Assembly (NCBI GenBank): GCA_002359055.1
Contig: DEQC01000013.1
Coordinates: 1 to 21,681, forward strand
Direction of reading: 5' to 3'
Source of the DNA: Flavobacteriales bacterium UBA3376
GTDB lineage: Bacteria > Bacteroidota > Bacteroidia > Flavobacteriales > Weeksellaceae
Length of the DNA stretch: 21,681 nucleotides
The notes under the pieces are model-generated. The model searched no databases and had not been told where the DNA came from. It saw only the letters and a program-made list of their open reading frames with translations. Position 1 is the first letter of the stretch; every line of letters begins with the position of its first letter. This document shows, in pieces, positions 1 to 6,678 of the stretch. The position numbers and the translations under genes were made by a program.

Positions 1-86
1 TCAATGAAGAAGGAATTATAGAAGAAGTGATCAGTAAAGTTAAAACCAAGGCGCACGCCGAACAGATTTTAGAAATTTCGAAATAA
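1..86 (+). CDS. bcp: Bcp/PrxQ-type thiol peroxidase, C-terminal fragment
   Basis: Only the last 27 codons are present (frame begins at base 3, stop TAA at 84-86). The translation contains NEEGIIEEVISKVKTKAHAE followed by QILEISK. This resembles the end of the thioredoxin-dependent peroxiredoxins of the Bcp/PrxQ group, where an (I/N)EEGxI strand is followed by a K-V-x-x-K-x-H-A-x-Q-I-L helix. These enzymes reduce hydroperoxides in the cytoplasm. The catalytic cysteines lie outside the window, so the assignment rests on the C-terminal pattern alone. The gene sits just upstream of recA, but recA has its own candidate promoter. Confidence 0.65.
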   Translation, partial: NEEGIIEEVISKVKTKAHAEQILEISK

Positions 87-104
87 TTTTTATAAGCGAC
101 GTAG

Positions 105-130
105 TTTGTCGATAGGTAGAATTATCTTTG
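105..130 (+). promoter_or_regulatory. Candidate recA promoter
   Basis: TATCTTTG at 123-130 is an exact match to the Bacteroidota -7 consensus TAnnTTTG. The nearest TTTG (105-108) is only 14 bases upstream, shorter than the usual 17-23, so the -33 half is weak. Transcription from here would give a leader of about 75-80 bases before the recA ATG. I see no inverted repeat resembling an SOS box. Confidence 0.5.
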
Positions 131-213
131 TTTTATAAAATGAGGTATAATCCTGTTTTAAATTTCAAGGAATTAGAATAAATTTAGAATTTTAAATAGT
201 AAATAAGAAGAAA

Positions 214-1212
214 ATGAGCGATTTAGATAATAAGAAGAAAGCCCTTCAATTGGTTTTGGACAAAATGGACAAAGCTTATGGTAAAGGAACCGTAATGAGA
301 ATGGGTGATGATGCCGTGACTGAAGATATAGGAGCCATTCCAAGTGGATCTTTAGGACTTGATTTGGCGTTGGGTATTGGAGGATATCCACGAGGTCGAG
401 TGGTTGAGATTTATGGACCTGAATCTTCGGGTAAAACAACTTTAACTTTGCATGCGATTGCTGAAGCACAAAAGGCTGGAGGAATTGCAGCTTTCATTGA
501 TGCTGAACATGCATTTGACCGTACTTATGCTGCAAATTTAGGGATTGATGTAGAAAACTTAATTATTTCTCAACCTGACAATGGTGAGCAAGCTTTAGAA
601 ATTGCTGACAATTTGATTCGTTCAGGAGCGATTGATATCATAGTCATTGACTCTGTTGCAGCATTGACACCTAAGGCTGAAATCGAAGGAGAAATGGGAG
701 ATTCTCGTATGGGATTGCAAGCAAGGTTGATGTCACAAGCATTGAGAAAGTTGACAGGTACAATTAGTAAAACAAAATGTACAGCTATTTTCATCAACCA
801 ATTGCGTGAAAAAATTGGAGTGATGTTTGGAAATCCAGAAACAACAACGGGAGGAAATGCACTGAAGTTCTATGCATCGGTTCGTTTGGACATTCGTAGA
901 GTTTCTCAAATCAAAGTAGGTGATGAAGCCATGGGTAATCACGTAAGGGTAAGAGTTGTAAAAAATAAAGTTGCACCTCCTTTCCGTCAAGCTGAATTTG
1001 ATATAATGTTTGGTCAAGGAATTTCAAAAGTGGGTGAAATACTCGATATTGGAGTTGAAAAGGAAATCGTTAAAAAGAGCGGCTCTTGGTATAGCTACGG
1101 AGATACTCGTTTAGGCCAAGGTCGTGATACAGTAAAAGAATTGTTACTTGATAATCCTGAATTGGCAGAAGAAATTGAAAATAAAATTACTGAAGCCGTA
1201 AAAGGAGCTTAA
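214..1212 (+). CDS. recA: Recombinase RecA
   Basis: The 332-residue protein is the cytoplasmic ATP-dependent strand-exchange recombinase for homologous recombination and repair. Walker A is GPESSGKT at residues 68-75. The Walker B strand (DIIVIDSVAAL) begins at about 141. The L1/L2 DNA-binding region includes MGLQARLMSQALRKL (about 166-180) and FINQLREKIGVMFGNPETT (about 193-211). The C-terminus is short and acidic, as is common outside enterobacteria. The ATG at 214 fits the usual start (MSDLDNKKKALQ). The gene is monocistronic, with a candidate promoter at 123-130 and a strong hairpin terminator directly downstream. Flavobacteriia generally lack LexA, and no operator is visible here, so regulation probably differs from the E. 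coli SOS system. Identification is certain. Confidence 0.98.
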   Translation: MSDLDNKKKALQLVLDKMDKAYGKGTVMRMGDDAVTEDIGAIPSGSLGLDLALGIGGYPRGRVVEIYGPESSGKTTLTLHAIAEAQKAGGIAAFIDAEHAFDRTYAANLGIDVENLIISQPDNGEQALEIADNLIRSGAIDIIVIDSVAALTPKAEIEGEMGDSRMGLQARLMSQALRKLTGTISKTKCTAIFINQLREKIGVMFGNPETTTGGNALKFYASVRLDIRRVSQIKVGDEAMGNHVRVRVVKNKVAPPFRQAEFDIMFGQGISKVGEILDIGVEKEIVKKSGSWYSYGDTRLGQGRDTVKELLLDNPELAEEIENKITEAVKGA

Positions 1213-1234
1213 AGAAAATTAATATTTTTATATG

Positions 1235-1271
1235 AAAACTTTCCCAGAATTCTTTTTGGGAAAGTTTTTTT
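1235..1271 (+). terminator. Rho-independent terminator of recA
   Basis: A perfect 12-bp stem AAAACTTTCCCA (1235-1246) / TGGGAAAGTTTT (1257-1268) encloses a 10-base loop and ends in a T run to 1271. It lies 22 bases after the recA stop codon. Confidence 0.9.
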
Positions 1272-1363
1272 ATGCAAATAAATGAAGCAATTAAGCTTAG
1301 ATTAAACCCATATTTCAAGAAATAAATTGCAAAACTCATTATATTGCGGCATAATAAAATAGA

Positions 1364-2941
1364 ATGTTAACTACAGATGTATTAGTGATTGGTTCTGGAA
1401 TTTCAGGACTTTCGTACGCAATAAAAGTGGCTCAAAATTTACCTCAAGCTCAAATTACAATAGTTACAAAAGCGGATGGAGATGAGTCAAATACCAAATA
1501 TGCACAAGGTGGAGTGGCAGTGGTAACAGATTTTCAAAAAGATAGTTTTGAAAAACATATAGAAGATACGCTCAGAGCAGGAGATGGGCTTTGCAACCGA
1601 GATGCGGTTGAAGTAGTTGTAACAGAAGGTCCACAAAGATTCAAAGAAATCGTCTCGTGGGGCGCTCATTTCGATAAAGATGATTTAGGAACTTATGATT
1701 TAGGTAGAGAAGGTGGACATACAGAAAATCGAGTGGTTCATCATAAAGATATCACTGGATTCGAAATCGAAAGAGCGCTTTTGGCAGTGGTCGATAAAAC
1801 TCCTAATATCGAATTATTGACGCATCATTATGTCATCGATCTCATCACTGAACATCACATCAATAAAGATGATTTGGACAGAGATAATATCAATTGTTTC
1901 GGTGCTTATGTACTGGATGTAAAAAGTGGCAAAGTAAAAAGAATGACATCAAAAATAACTATGATGGCAACAGGTGGATGTGGTCAAGTTTATAAAAACA
2001 CCACGAATCCTGAAATTGCAACTGGTGATGGAATTGGTTTAGCTTTTCGTGCAAAAGCAAAGATTTCCAATATGCAATTCATTCAATTTCATCCGACGGC
2101 TTTGTACAGCAATCGCTCGGGTCAATTGTTTTTGATTTCTGAAGCTGTGCGAGGATTTGGTGCGAAATTGCTCACCAAAGCTGGAAAGCCTTTCATGCAC
2201 AAATACGATGAAAGAGAAGAATTGGCTTCGCGCGATATAGTCGCAAGGGCAATTGACAATGAAATGAAGATTTCGGGTGATGATTATGTAGTTTTGGATT
2301 GTCGTCATTTGGACAAAGAAAAGTTCCTAAAACATTTCCCAAATATCTATGAAAGATGTTTGGAGGAAGGTTTGGATATGTTTAAAGATTTGATTCCTGT
2401 GGTGCCTGCATCACATTATTTGTGTGGTGGAATCGATGTCGATCTTAACGGTCAATCGAGCATCAAAAATATGTTTGCAGTGGGCGAATGTACCAATACC
2501 GGTTTGCATGGAGCCAATCGTTTGGCGTCGAATTCTTTATTAGAAGCAATGGTTTTTGGACATAGAGCAGCCATGAAATCCATTGAATTGTTGAAAAATG
2601 ATATTTTCCAATTGGATAAAATCGCTCAAGTGCCGGAATGGAACGATGAAGGTTTGAAGATGACTCAAGAAATGGTTTTGTTGAATTATTTGAAAAAACA
2701 ATTGCAAATTTTGATGAGTGATTTGGTGAGTATTGTTCGAACCAATGAAAGATTGGCCTTGGCCAAAGAAAAAGAAGAAGAGATTTATCGATCGGTTAAA
2801 GAAATTTATAAAATGAATTTATTATCGCCTCAACTGTCTGAGTTGAGAAATTTGGTCAATGTCGCTTGGCTTATTATCAATCAAAGCATTGCTCAAACAG
2901 AGAATAGAGGAGCATTTTACAATAAAGATTTAGAAAATTAA
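1364..2941 (+). CDS. nadB: L-aspartate oxidase NadB
   Basis: The 525-residue flavoenzyme oxidises L-aspartate to iminoaspartate, the first step of de novo NAD biosynthesis. The N-terminal FAD dinucleotide motif VLVIGSGISG has its glycines at 10, 12 and 15, and SNTKYAQGGVA (42-52) is typical of the succinate dehydrogenase/fumarate reductase flavoprotein family. Residues that I know from E. coli NadB fall at the same or nearly the same numbers: FHPTA (His243, equivalent to His244), SRD (Arg290), SHYLCGG (His351) and GANRLASNS (Arg386). Length is close to the E. coli enzyme (540). No nadA or nadC is adjacent. I find no convincing TAnnTTTG promoter in 1272-1363. The stop is five bases before the next gene, so nadB probably heads a short operon. 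Confidence 0.96.
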   Translation: MLTTDVLVIGSGISGLSYAIKVAQNLPQAQITIVTKADGDESNTKYAQGGVAVVTDFQKDSFEKHIEDTLRAGDGLCNRDAVEVVVTEGPQRFKEIVSWGAHFDKDDLGTYDLGREGGHTENRVVHHKDITGFEIERALLAVVDKTPNIELLTHHYVIDLITEHHINKDDLDRDNINCFGAYVLDVKSGKVKRMTSKITMMATGGCGQVYKNTTNPEIATGDGIGLAFRAKAKISNMQFIQFHPTALYSNRSGQLFLISEAVRGFGAKLLTKAGKPFMHKYDEREELASRDIVARAIDNEMKISGDDYVVLDCRHLDKEKFLKHFPNIYERCLEEGLDMFKDLIPVVPASHYLCGGIDVDLNGQSSIKNMFAVGECTNTGLHGANRLASNSLLEAMVFGHRAAMKSIELLKNDIFQLDKIAQVPEWNDEGLKMTQEMVLLNYLKKQLQILMSDLVSIVRTNERLALAKEKEEEIYRSVKEIYKMNLLSPQLSELRNLVNVAWLIINQSIAQTENRGAFYNKDLEN

Positions 2942-2946
2942 TTGAA

Positions 2947-3396
2947 ATGAGAATTTTAATTTTACTATTAGTATTTATCGGTTTTTTTAAATTAAATGGA
3001 CAAGAGAAAATATCTTATGAAGACAAAGTAGTAGCTAAAATGGCTGTTCATCCAAATTGTAAATTTATTCCTGCGGATCAAAAGAGGGAGCAAACAGTGT
3101 GTTTACAAAAAAATCTTTGGGCAGAATTAAACACAAAGCTATCACATTATATGAATTTTGTACTTCCAGAACATGTGAAGTTTATTAAAGCTAAAGTTGC
3201 ATTTGTAATTACAAAAGATGGGAAGATTGAACAAATTGAAGTGACAGAGTCCACAAATAGAGGATTTGCTGCGCATTTATCGAGAAGTATGAAAAAACTC
3301 GCAAATGAAATCGATTATATTGAACCCGCAGAATTAATTGATGGAACTAAAGTGAGTTTCAAGTTTGTTTTGCCAGTTAATATTATGAATGAATAG
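2947..3396 (+). CDS. Secreted TonB-C-like small protein
   Basis: The 149-residue protein has an N-terminal hydrophobic signal (MRILILLLVFIGFFKLNG), giving a mature domain of about 130 residues outside the cytoplasm. It matches a flavobacterial family usually annotated as 'energy transducer TonB': a PNC...C segment with two cysteines 13 residues apart, then alternating strands AKVAFVITKDGKIEQIEV, then a P-A-x-L-x-x-G-x-x-V-x-x-x-F-x-x-P ending. There is no proline-rich linker or retained N-terminal anchor as in true TonB, so a role in energy transduction is unproven. It starts five bases after nadB and is followed by a paralogue at 3477. Family assignment is fairly sure; function is unknown. 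Confidence 0.7.
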   Translation: MRILILLLVFIGFFKLNGQEKISYEDKVVAKMAVHPNCKFIPADQKREQTVCLQKNLWAELNTKLSHYMNFVLPEHVKFIKAKVAFVITKDGKIEQIEVTESTNRGFAAHLSRSMKKLANEIDYIEPAELIDGTKVSFKFVLPVNIMNE

Positions 3397-3476
3397 ATTT
3401 TTCTGTAAAATCTAAAATTACCATCAAATTCAGGTATCTTTAAGCAAAATGTTGAATTGAAATTTTGAAGGAGAAT

Positions 3477-4346
3477 ATGAAACATATTTTATATATAATT
3501 ATTTTTTTGTTTGCTGGAAATTTATTGGCACAAGAGCAAAAACTCTATGATGTAAGTGAAGTGAGGGAAATGCCAATATTTCCTAATTGTGAAGAAATAA
3601 GACCAAGAAATAAAAAGAAGGTATCTGAGTGTATTTCGAAATCTTTGACAACTTTGTTGAGTTCGAAATTGAAAGGTTTTGAAAATGTGATGTATGAGAA
3701 CAACTTGAGCGAAGCTTATGCGATGATTCAATTTGTAATTTCAAAAGAAGGAATCATACATGGCATTCAAGAAATGGAAGGAAGTAATCCATTGTTGGCA
3801 GAGGCAGCGGTTGTTTCGTTGGATCAAATTTCACAAGAATTACCACCGATTCGACCGGCAAAGTTGAGGTCAGGTGAAAGTGTGAATTTACGTCTTCAAT
3901 TTCCACTCCGATTCAGAGTGGATTTAAATTCTGCGAATTTCGATAAGATAGAATATCCGGTCGATGAAATAGTTTTATTCAGTTTGTTCGAAAAAGATTA
4001 TAGATATGAAATCAGGCTTTTCAACAATAAAAACTTAAAAGTGTATGAGTTGAAAGATGAAAGAGAAACGTATTTGGGAAGATTTATGTCTATGAATGAA
4101 TTGTTGAGGTCAGAACCTTACAGAAGTTTGGTGGAAGAAGTGAAGTCATCCGATAGATTTTTTGTGACCGATGGTGAGTTGGACAACGAAAATTATGAGG
4201 TTTATATCATCAATTTATTTAATAAAACCAAACCAGTTTATGTTGAAGTTTTAAAGGAAGTCGATGGAGAAAAAGTGATAGTAGAAGAATTTAAAAAAGA
4301 ATTAGATTTCAGTAATTCTATTTATGCACCTTTGATTTATCGATAA
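3477..4346 (+). CDS. Secreted TonB-C-like protein with extra C-terminal domain
   Basis: The 289-residue protein is a paralogue of the preceding gene. I choose the ATG at 3477 rather than the in-frame TTG at 3465, because it gives a clean signal peptide (MKHILYIIIFLFAGNLLAQ) and is preceded by AAGGAG at 3468-3473. The TonB-C-like part (about residues 20-140) shows FPNC...C with the same 13-residue cysteine spacing, MIQFVISKEGIIHGIQEMEG, and PIRPAKLRSGESVNLRLQFP. The remaining 150 or so residues form a mixed, charged region ending in APLIYR that I do not recognise and the neighbour lacks. It is probably periplasmic or secreted. It lies 80 bases after its neighbour and may be co-transcribed with it. 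Confidence 0.7.
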   Translation: MKHILYIIIFLFAGNLLAQEQKLYDVSEVREMPIFPNCEEIRPRNKKKVSECISKSLTTLLSSKLKGFENVMYENNLSEAYAMIQFVISKEGIIHGIQEMEGSNPLLAEAAVVSLDQISQELPPIRPAKLRSGESVNLRLQFPLRFRVDLNSANFDKIEYPVDEIVLFSLFEKDYRYEIRLFNNKNLKVYELKDERETYLGRFMSMNELLRSEPYRSLVEEVKSSDRFFVTDGELDNENYEVYIINLFNKTKPVYVEVLKEVDGEKVIVEEFKKELDFSNSIYAPLIYR

Positions 4347-4370
4347 ATTCATTTATTTAAAATTAAACTA

Positions 4371-4402
4371 TTTTTTGATTCATTAAATTCTCAGTACTTT
4401 TG
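4371..4402 (+). promoter_or_regulatory. Promoter of ndk
   Basis: TTTTTTG (4371-4377), a 17-base spacer and TACTTTTG (4395-4402) match the Bacteroidota -33/-7 promoter. The start codon of ndk is 22 bases after the -7 element, giving a leader of about 15-20 bases. Confidence 0.75.
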
Positions 4403-4424
4403 CAACGTTAAAAATTAATTTAAG

Positions 4425-4850
4425 ATGTCAGGAAACATTACATTTACAATGATTAAGCCGGATGCAGTTAAAAAAGGTCATATCGGTAATATTTTAGCGG
4501 ATATTAACAACGCTGGATTTAAAATCGTAGCTATGAAATTTACTCAGCTTTCAAAACAAGATGCTGAAGGATTTTATGCGATTCACAAAGAGCGTCCTTT
4601 TTTCAATGATTTGGTTGAATTTATGACTTCTGGGCCGATAGTAGCGGCGGTATTAGAAAAAGAAAATGCAGTGGAAGATTTTAGAAATTTAATCGGTGCA
4701 ACCAATCCACAAGAAGCTGCTGAAGGTACGATTCGTAACAAATATGCTGAATCTATCGATGCAAATGCAATCCATGGTTCTGACAGCGACGAAAATGCAA
4801 TTATTGAAAGTAATTTCCATTTCTCACAAAGAGAAATTTATAGCTATTAA
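4425..4850 (+). CDS. ndk: Nucleoside diphosphate kinase
   Basis: The 141-residue protein transfers the gamma-phosphate of ATP to nucleoside diphosphates through a phosphohistidine and so balances the cytoplasmic NTP and dNTP pools. The N-terminal TFTMIKPDAV places the conserved lysine at 11. The active-site signature NAIHGSDSDENA has the catalytic histidine at 117. KERPFF (56-61) and the Arg in GTIRNKY are also family-typical. Length is normal. The gene is monocistronic, with its own strong promoter and a terminator after the stop. Confidence 0.97.
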   Translation: MSGNITFTMIKPDAVKKGHIGNILADINNAGFKIVAMKFTQLSKQDAEGFYAIHKERPFFNDLVEFMTSGPIVAAVLEKENAVEDFRNLIGATNPQEAAEGTIRNKYAESIDANAIHGSDSDENAIIESNFHFSQREIYSY

Positions 4851-4876
4851 GAGAGGTTAAATTGATTATAAACTTG

Positions 4877-4911
4877 AACCGTCTTGTTGTTTATCGATGA
4901 GACGGTTTTTT
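4877..4911 (+). terminator. Rho-independent terminator of ndk
   Basis: An 8-bp stem AACCGTCT (4877-4884) / AGACGGTT (4900-4907) is followed by T residues to 4911. The loop is 15 bases. Confidence 0.8.
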
Positions 4912-4964
4912 ATTGTTAAAAATCTATTCTGCATATATTATTTTTTTACCTTTCGTTGATATCC

Positions 4965-5528
4965 ATGGAAAAAGTACGTTGTAAATGGTCAGGGACCGAT
5001 GAGTTATATATTCGTTATCACGATGAAGAATGGGGAAAACCTGTTTTTGACGATCGTTTACAATTCGAATTCCTTACTTTAGAGATTTTTCAAGCAGGTT
5101 TAAGTTGGTTCACCATACTTAAAAAACGAGAGAATTTTAGAGCAGCTTTTGATCAATTCGATTATAAAAAAGTAGCTTTGTACAATGAAGATAAAATTCA
5201 ATCGTTATTGAATAATAAAGGTATCATCAGAAATCAATTAAAAATCAGAGCAACTATCAACAACGCTTCGGCTTTTATGAAAATCCAAGATGAATTTGAA
5301 TCTTTTTCGAATTATATATGGAGTTTTGTCGATGGCGAACCTTTGGTCGGACATTGGGAAACTGAAGAAGAATTGCCAGCAAAAACTGAATTGTCAGATG
5401 AAATTAGTAAAGATTTGAAAAAAAGAGGCTTTAAATTTATTGGAAGTACAATTGTTTATTCGCACTTACAAGCCACAGGAATTGTAAATGATCATGTAAA
5501 AAGTTGTTTTCGATACAAAGAAGTTTAA
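4965..5528 (+). CDS. tag: DNA-3-methyladenine glycosylase I
   Basis: The 187-residue enzyme excises 3-methyladenine from alkylated DNA and starts base excision repair. The ATG at 4965 is preferred over the in-frame TTG at 4956, because it gives exactly the E. coli Tag length. Zinc ligands known from E. coli Tag are all visible: Cys6 (RCKWSG), His19 (RYHDEEWG), and the C-terminal NDHVKSC His and Cys. The substrate-pocket segment LTLEIFQAGLSWFTILKKRE is well conserved. A near-match -7 element TACCTTTC (4947-4954) lies only 10 bases before the ATG, so the leader would be very short. The ndk terminator upstream implies an independent promoter. Confidence 0.93.
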   Translation: MEKVRCKWSGTDELYIRYHDEEWGKPVFDDRLQFEFLTLEIFQAGLSWFTILKKRENFRAAFDQFDYKKVALYNEDKIQSLLNNKGIIRNQLKIRATINNASAFMKIQDEFESFSNYIWSFVDGEPLVGHWETEEELPAKTELSDEISKDLKKRGFKFIGSTIVYSHLQATGIVNDHVKSCFRYKEV

Positions 5529-5587
5529 AATTACGCAACTATTCTTATTTTTAACGTCAAAATTAATACACAAAAGAGAAAATTAAT

Positions 5588-6544
5588 ATGAAAAAATTGA
5601 AATCTTTAGGCCTGTATGGCATTGTAAGTATATTTATGTTAGGATTTTATCATTGTACAAGTGATGAAGCTATATTTACAGGTTTTCCTATCGAATGGGA
5701 TTACCACAGCATACAAGAAGTTCACGATGATTTAAATCTGTCGGATACTATCCAAGTGGCCATTGATGATTTAAGCGGGGAACAAATTATAAATAGTCCT
5801 CAAGGTACTCAGTTTATTTTGCCTGAAAATTCAATAACTATAAGTGGTGGAGGTGATCCTGCATTGCCAATTGAATTGAGATATATTGAAGTTTATAAAA
5901 GAGGTGATATGATCAGTCATAGGATGCAAACTTATGATGGCCAAAATCCTTTGGTCGCAGCTGGTATGATTTGGTTTGAAGGTTCGGATGCCAATGGAAA
6001 TCCTTTGATATTTGATGGAGCTCAAGCGGTGATGCCGTATCAAACCGATGCCAATGGTTATGAAGACGCAATGTTCCAGTTCACTGGATTTACTCAAATG
6101 TCTCCTTCTGGACCTGTTTTGTCATGGTCAGGTGGTGTGATTGGTGTTCCTTTTGAGAATAATGAATTTACTGTTTTGGATCTAAATACTGATTGGAATC
6201 ACGTGGGTGCTTATTATGAATTTGACGAGGAAAGTGAAGAGAAAACTCAGTTTTCTGTCGATATAGAAGGAGTTGAAAGTTATGAATTGGCTGAAGTTTA
6301 TTTTGCTTCAAACGATTTTTCTACGGTTACAGCTTTGACTTTAGTTGAGCAGGATCGATTGACCACTCAATTGCAAACAATTCCTTTGGGTGTCACTGGA
6401 AAGTTGGTTGGAATTGCTTTGATTGAAGGAAAATTGAATTTTGGAATTCAAGACGTAACTATCAACGGAGATGATGAATTTACAATGAGTTTAGAACAAG
6501 GTACTATAGAAGAATTACAAACTCTATTGAATACTTTGAACTAA
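5588..6544 (+). CDS. Secreted protein of unknown function, possible lipoprotein
   Basis: The 318-residue protein begins with a basic then hydrophobic leader (MKKLKSLGLYGIVSIFMLGF) and a cysteine at 23 in the context FYHCTSDE. The position fits a lipoprotein signal, but His just before the Cys is atypical. If it is lipidated, the following T-S-D-E is acidic in the manner of flavobacterial surface-export signals. Residues 72-112 (GTQFILPENSITISG... then IELRYIEVYKRGDMIS) resemble the ZU5-like beta domain of several Bacteroidota lipoproteins: a PENs motif followed by an E-x-x-x-x-x-D-M strand. The rest is beta-rich and acidic, ending in a helix. No enzyme motif is visible. It is monocistronic, ending in a terminator that faces the glnS terminator. 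Confidence 0.6.
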   Translation: MKKLKSLGLYGIVSIFMLGFYHCTSDEAIFTGFPIEWDYHSIQEVHDDLNLSDTIQVAIDDLSGEQIINSPQGTQFILPENSITISGGGDPALPIELRYIEVYKRGDMISHRMQTYDGQNPLVAAGMIWFEGSDANGNPLIFDGAQAVMPYQTDANGYEDAMFQFTGFTQMSPSGPVLSWSGGVIGVPFENNEFTVLDLNTDWNHVGAYYEFDEESEEKTQFSVDIEGVESYELAEVYFASNDFSTVTALTLVEQDRLTTQLQTIPLGVTGKLVGIALIEGKLNFGIQDVTINGDDEFTMSLEQGTIEELQTLLNTLN

Positions 6545-6564
6545 ATTTAATCAAAAAAATATTT

Positions 6565-6605
6565 AAAAATTCCCTGAGTGAAATTTTTGCTTGGGGAATT
6601 TTTTT
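6565..6605 (+). terminator. Rho-independent terminator of the 5588-6544 gene
   Basis: A perfect 10-bp stem AAAAATTCCC (6565-6574) / GGGAATTTTT (6594-6603) is followed by further T residues to 6605. Confidence 0.85.
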
Positions 6606-6616
6606 GATTCAAACAT

Positions 6617-6650
6617 TAAAAAAAGCTATCCACAAATCTGCGGATAGCTT
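6617..6650 (-). terminator. Rho-independent terminator of glnS
   Basis: A 9-bp stem AAGCTATCC (6623-6631) / GGATAGCTT (6642-6650) is preceded on the plus strand by an A run, so the minus-strand transcript ends in U residues. It lies 28 bases beyond the glnS stop. Confidence 0.85.
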
Positions 6651-6678
6651 CATTATAATCAATTCTTAAATTCAGAAA

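Noticed and set aside
570..1017. Reverse-strand open frames inside recA
   Set aside because: They are shadows of a highly conserved gene, with no recognisable protein motif and no promoter or start context.
1272..1363. Search for a promoter in front of nadB
   Set aside because: No TAnnTTTG with a spaced TTG is present; the AT-rich matches found are no better than chance.
3394..3414. 8-bp inverted repeat TAGATTTT / AAAATCTA over the stop codon of the 2947-3396 gene
   Set aside because: It is AT-only apart from one G-C pair at each end and has no following T tract, so I do not call it a terminator.
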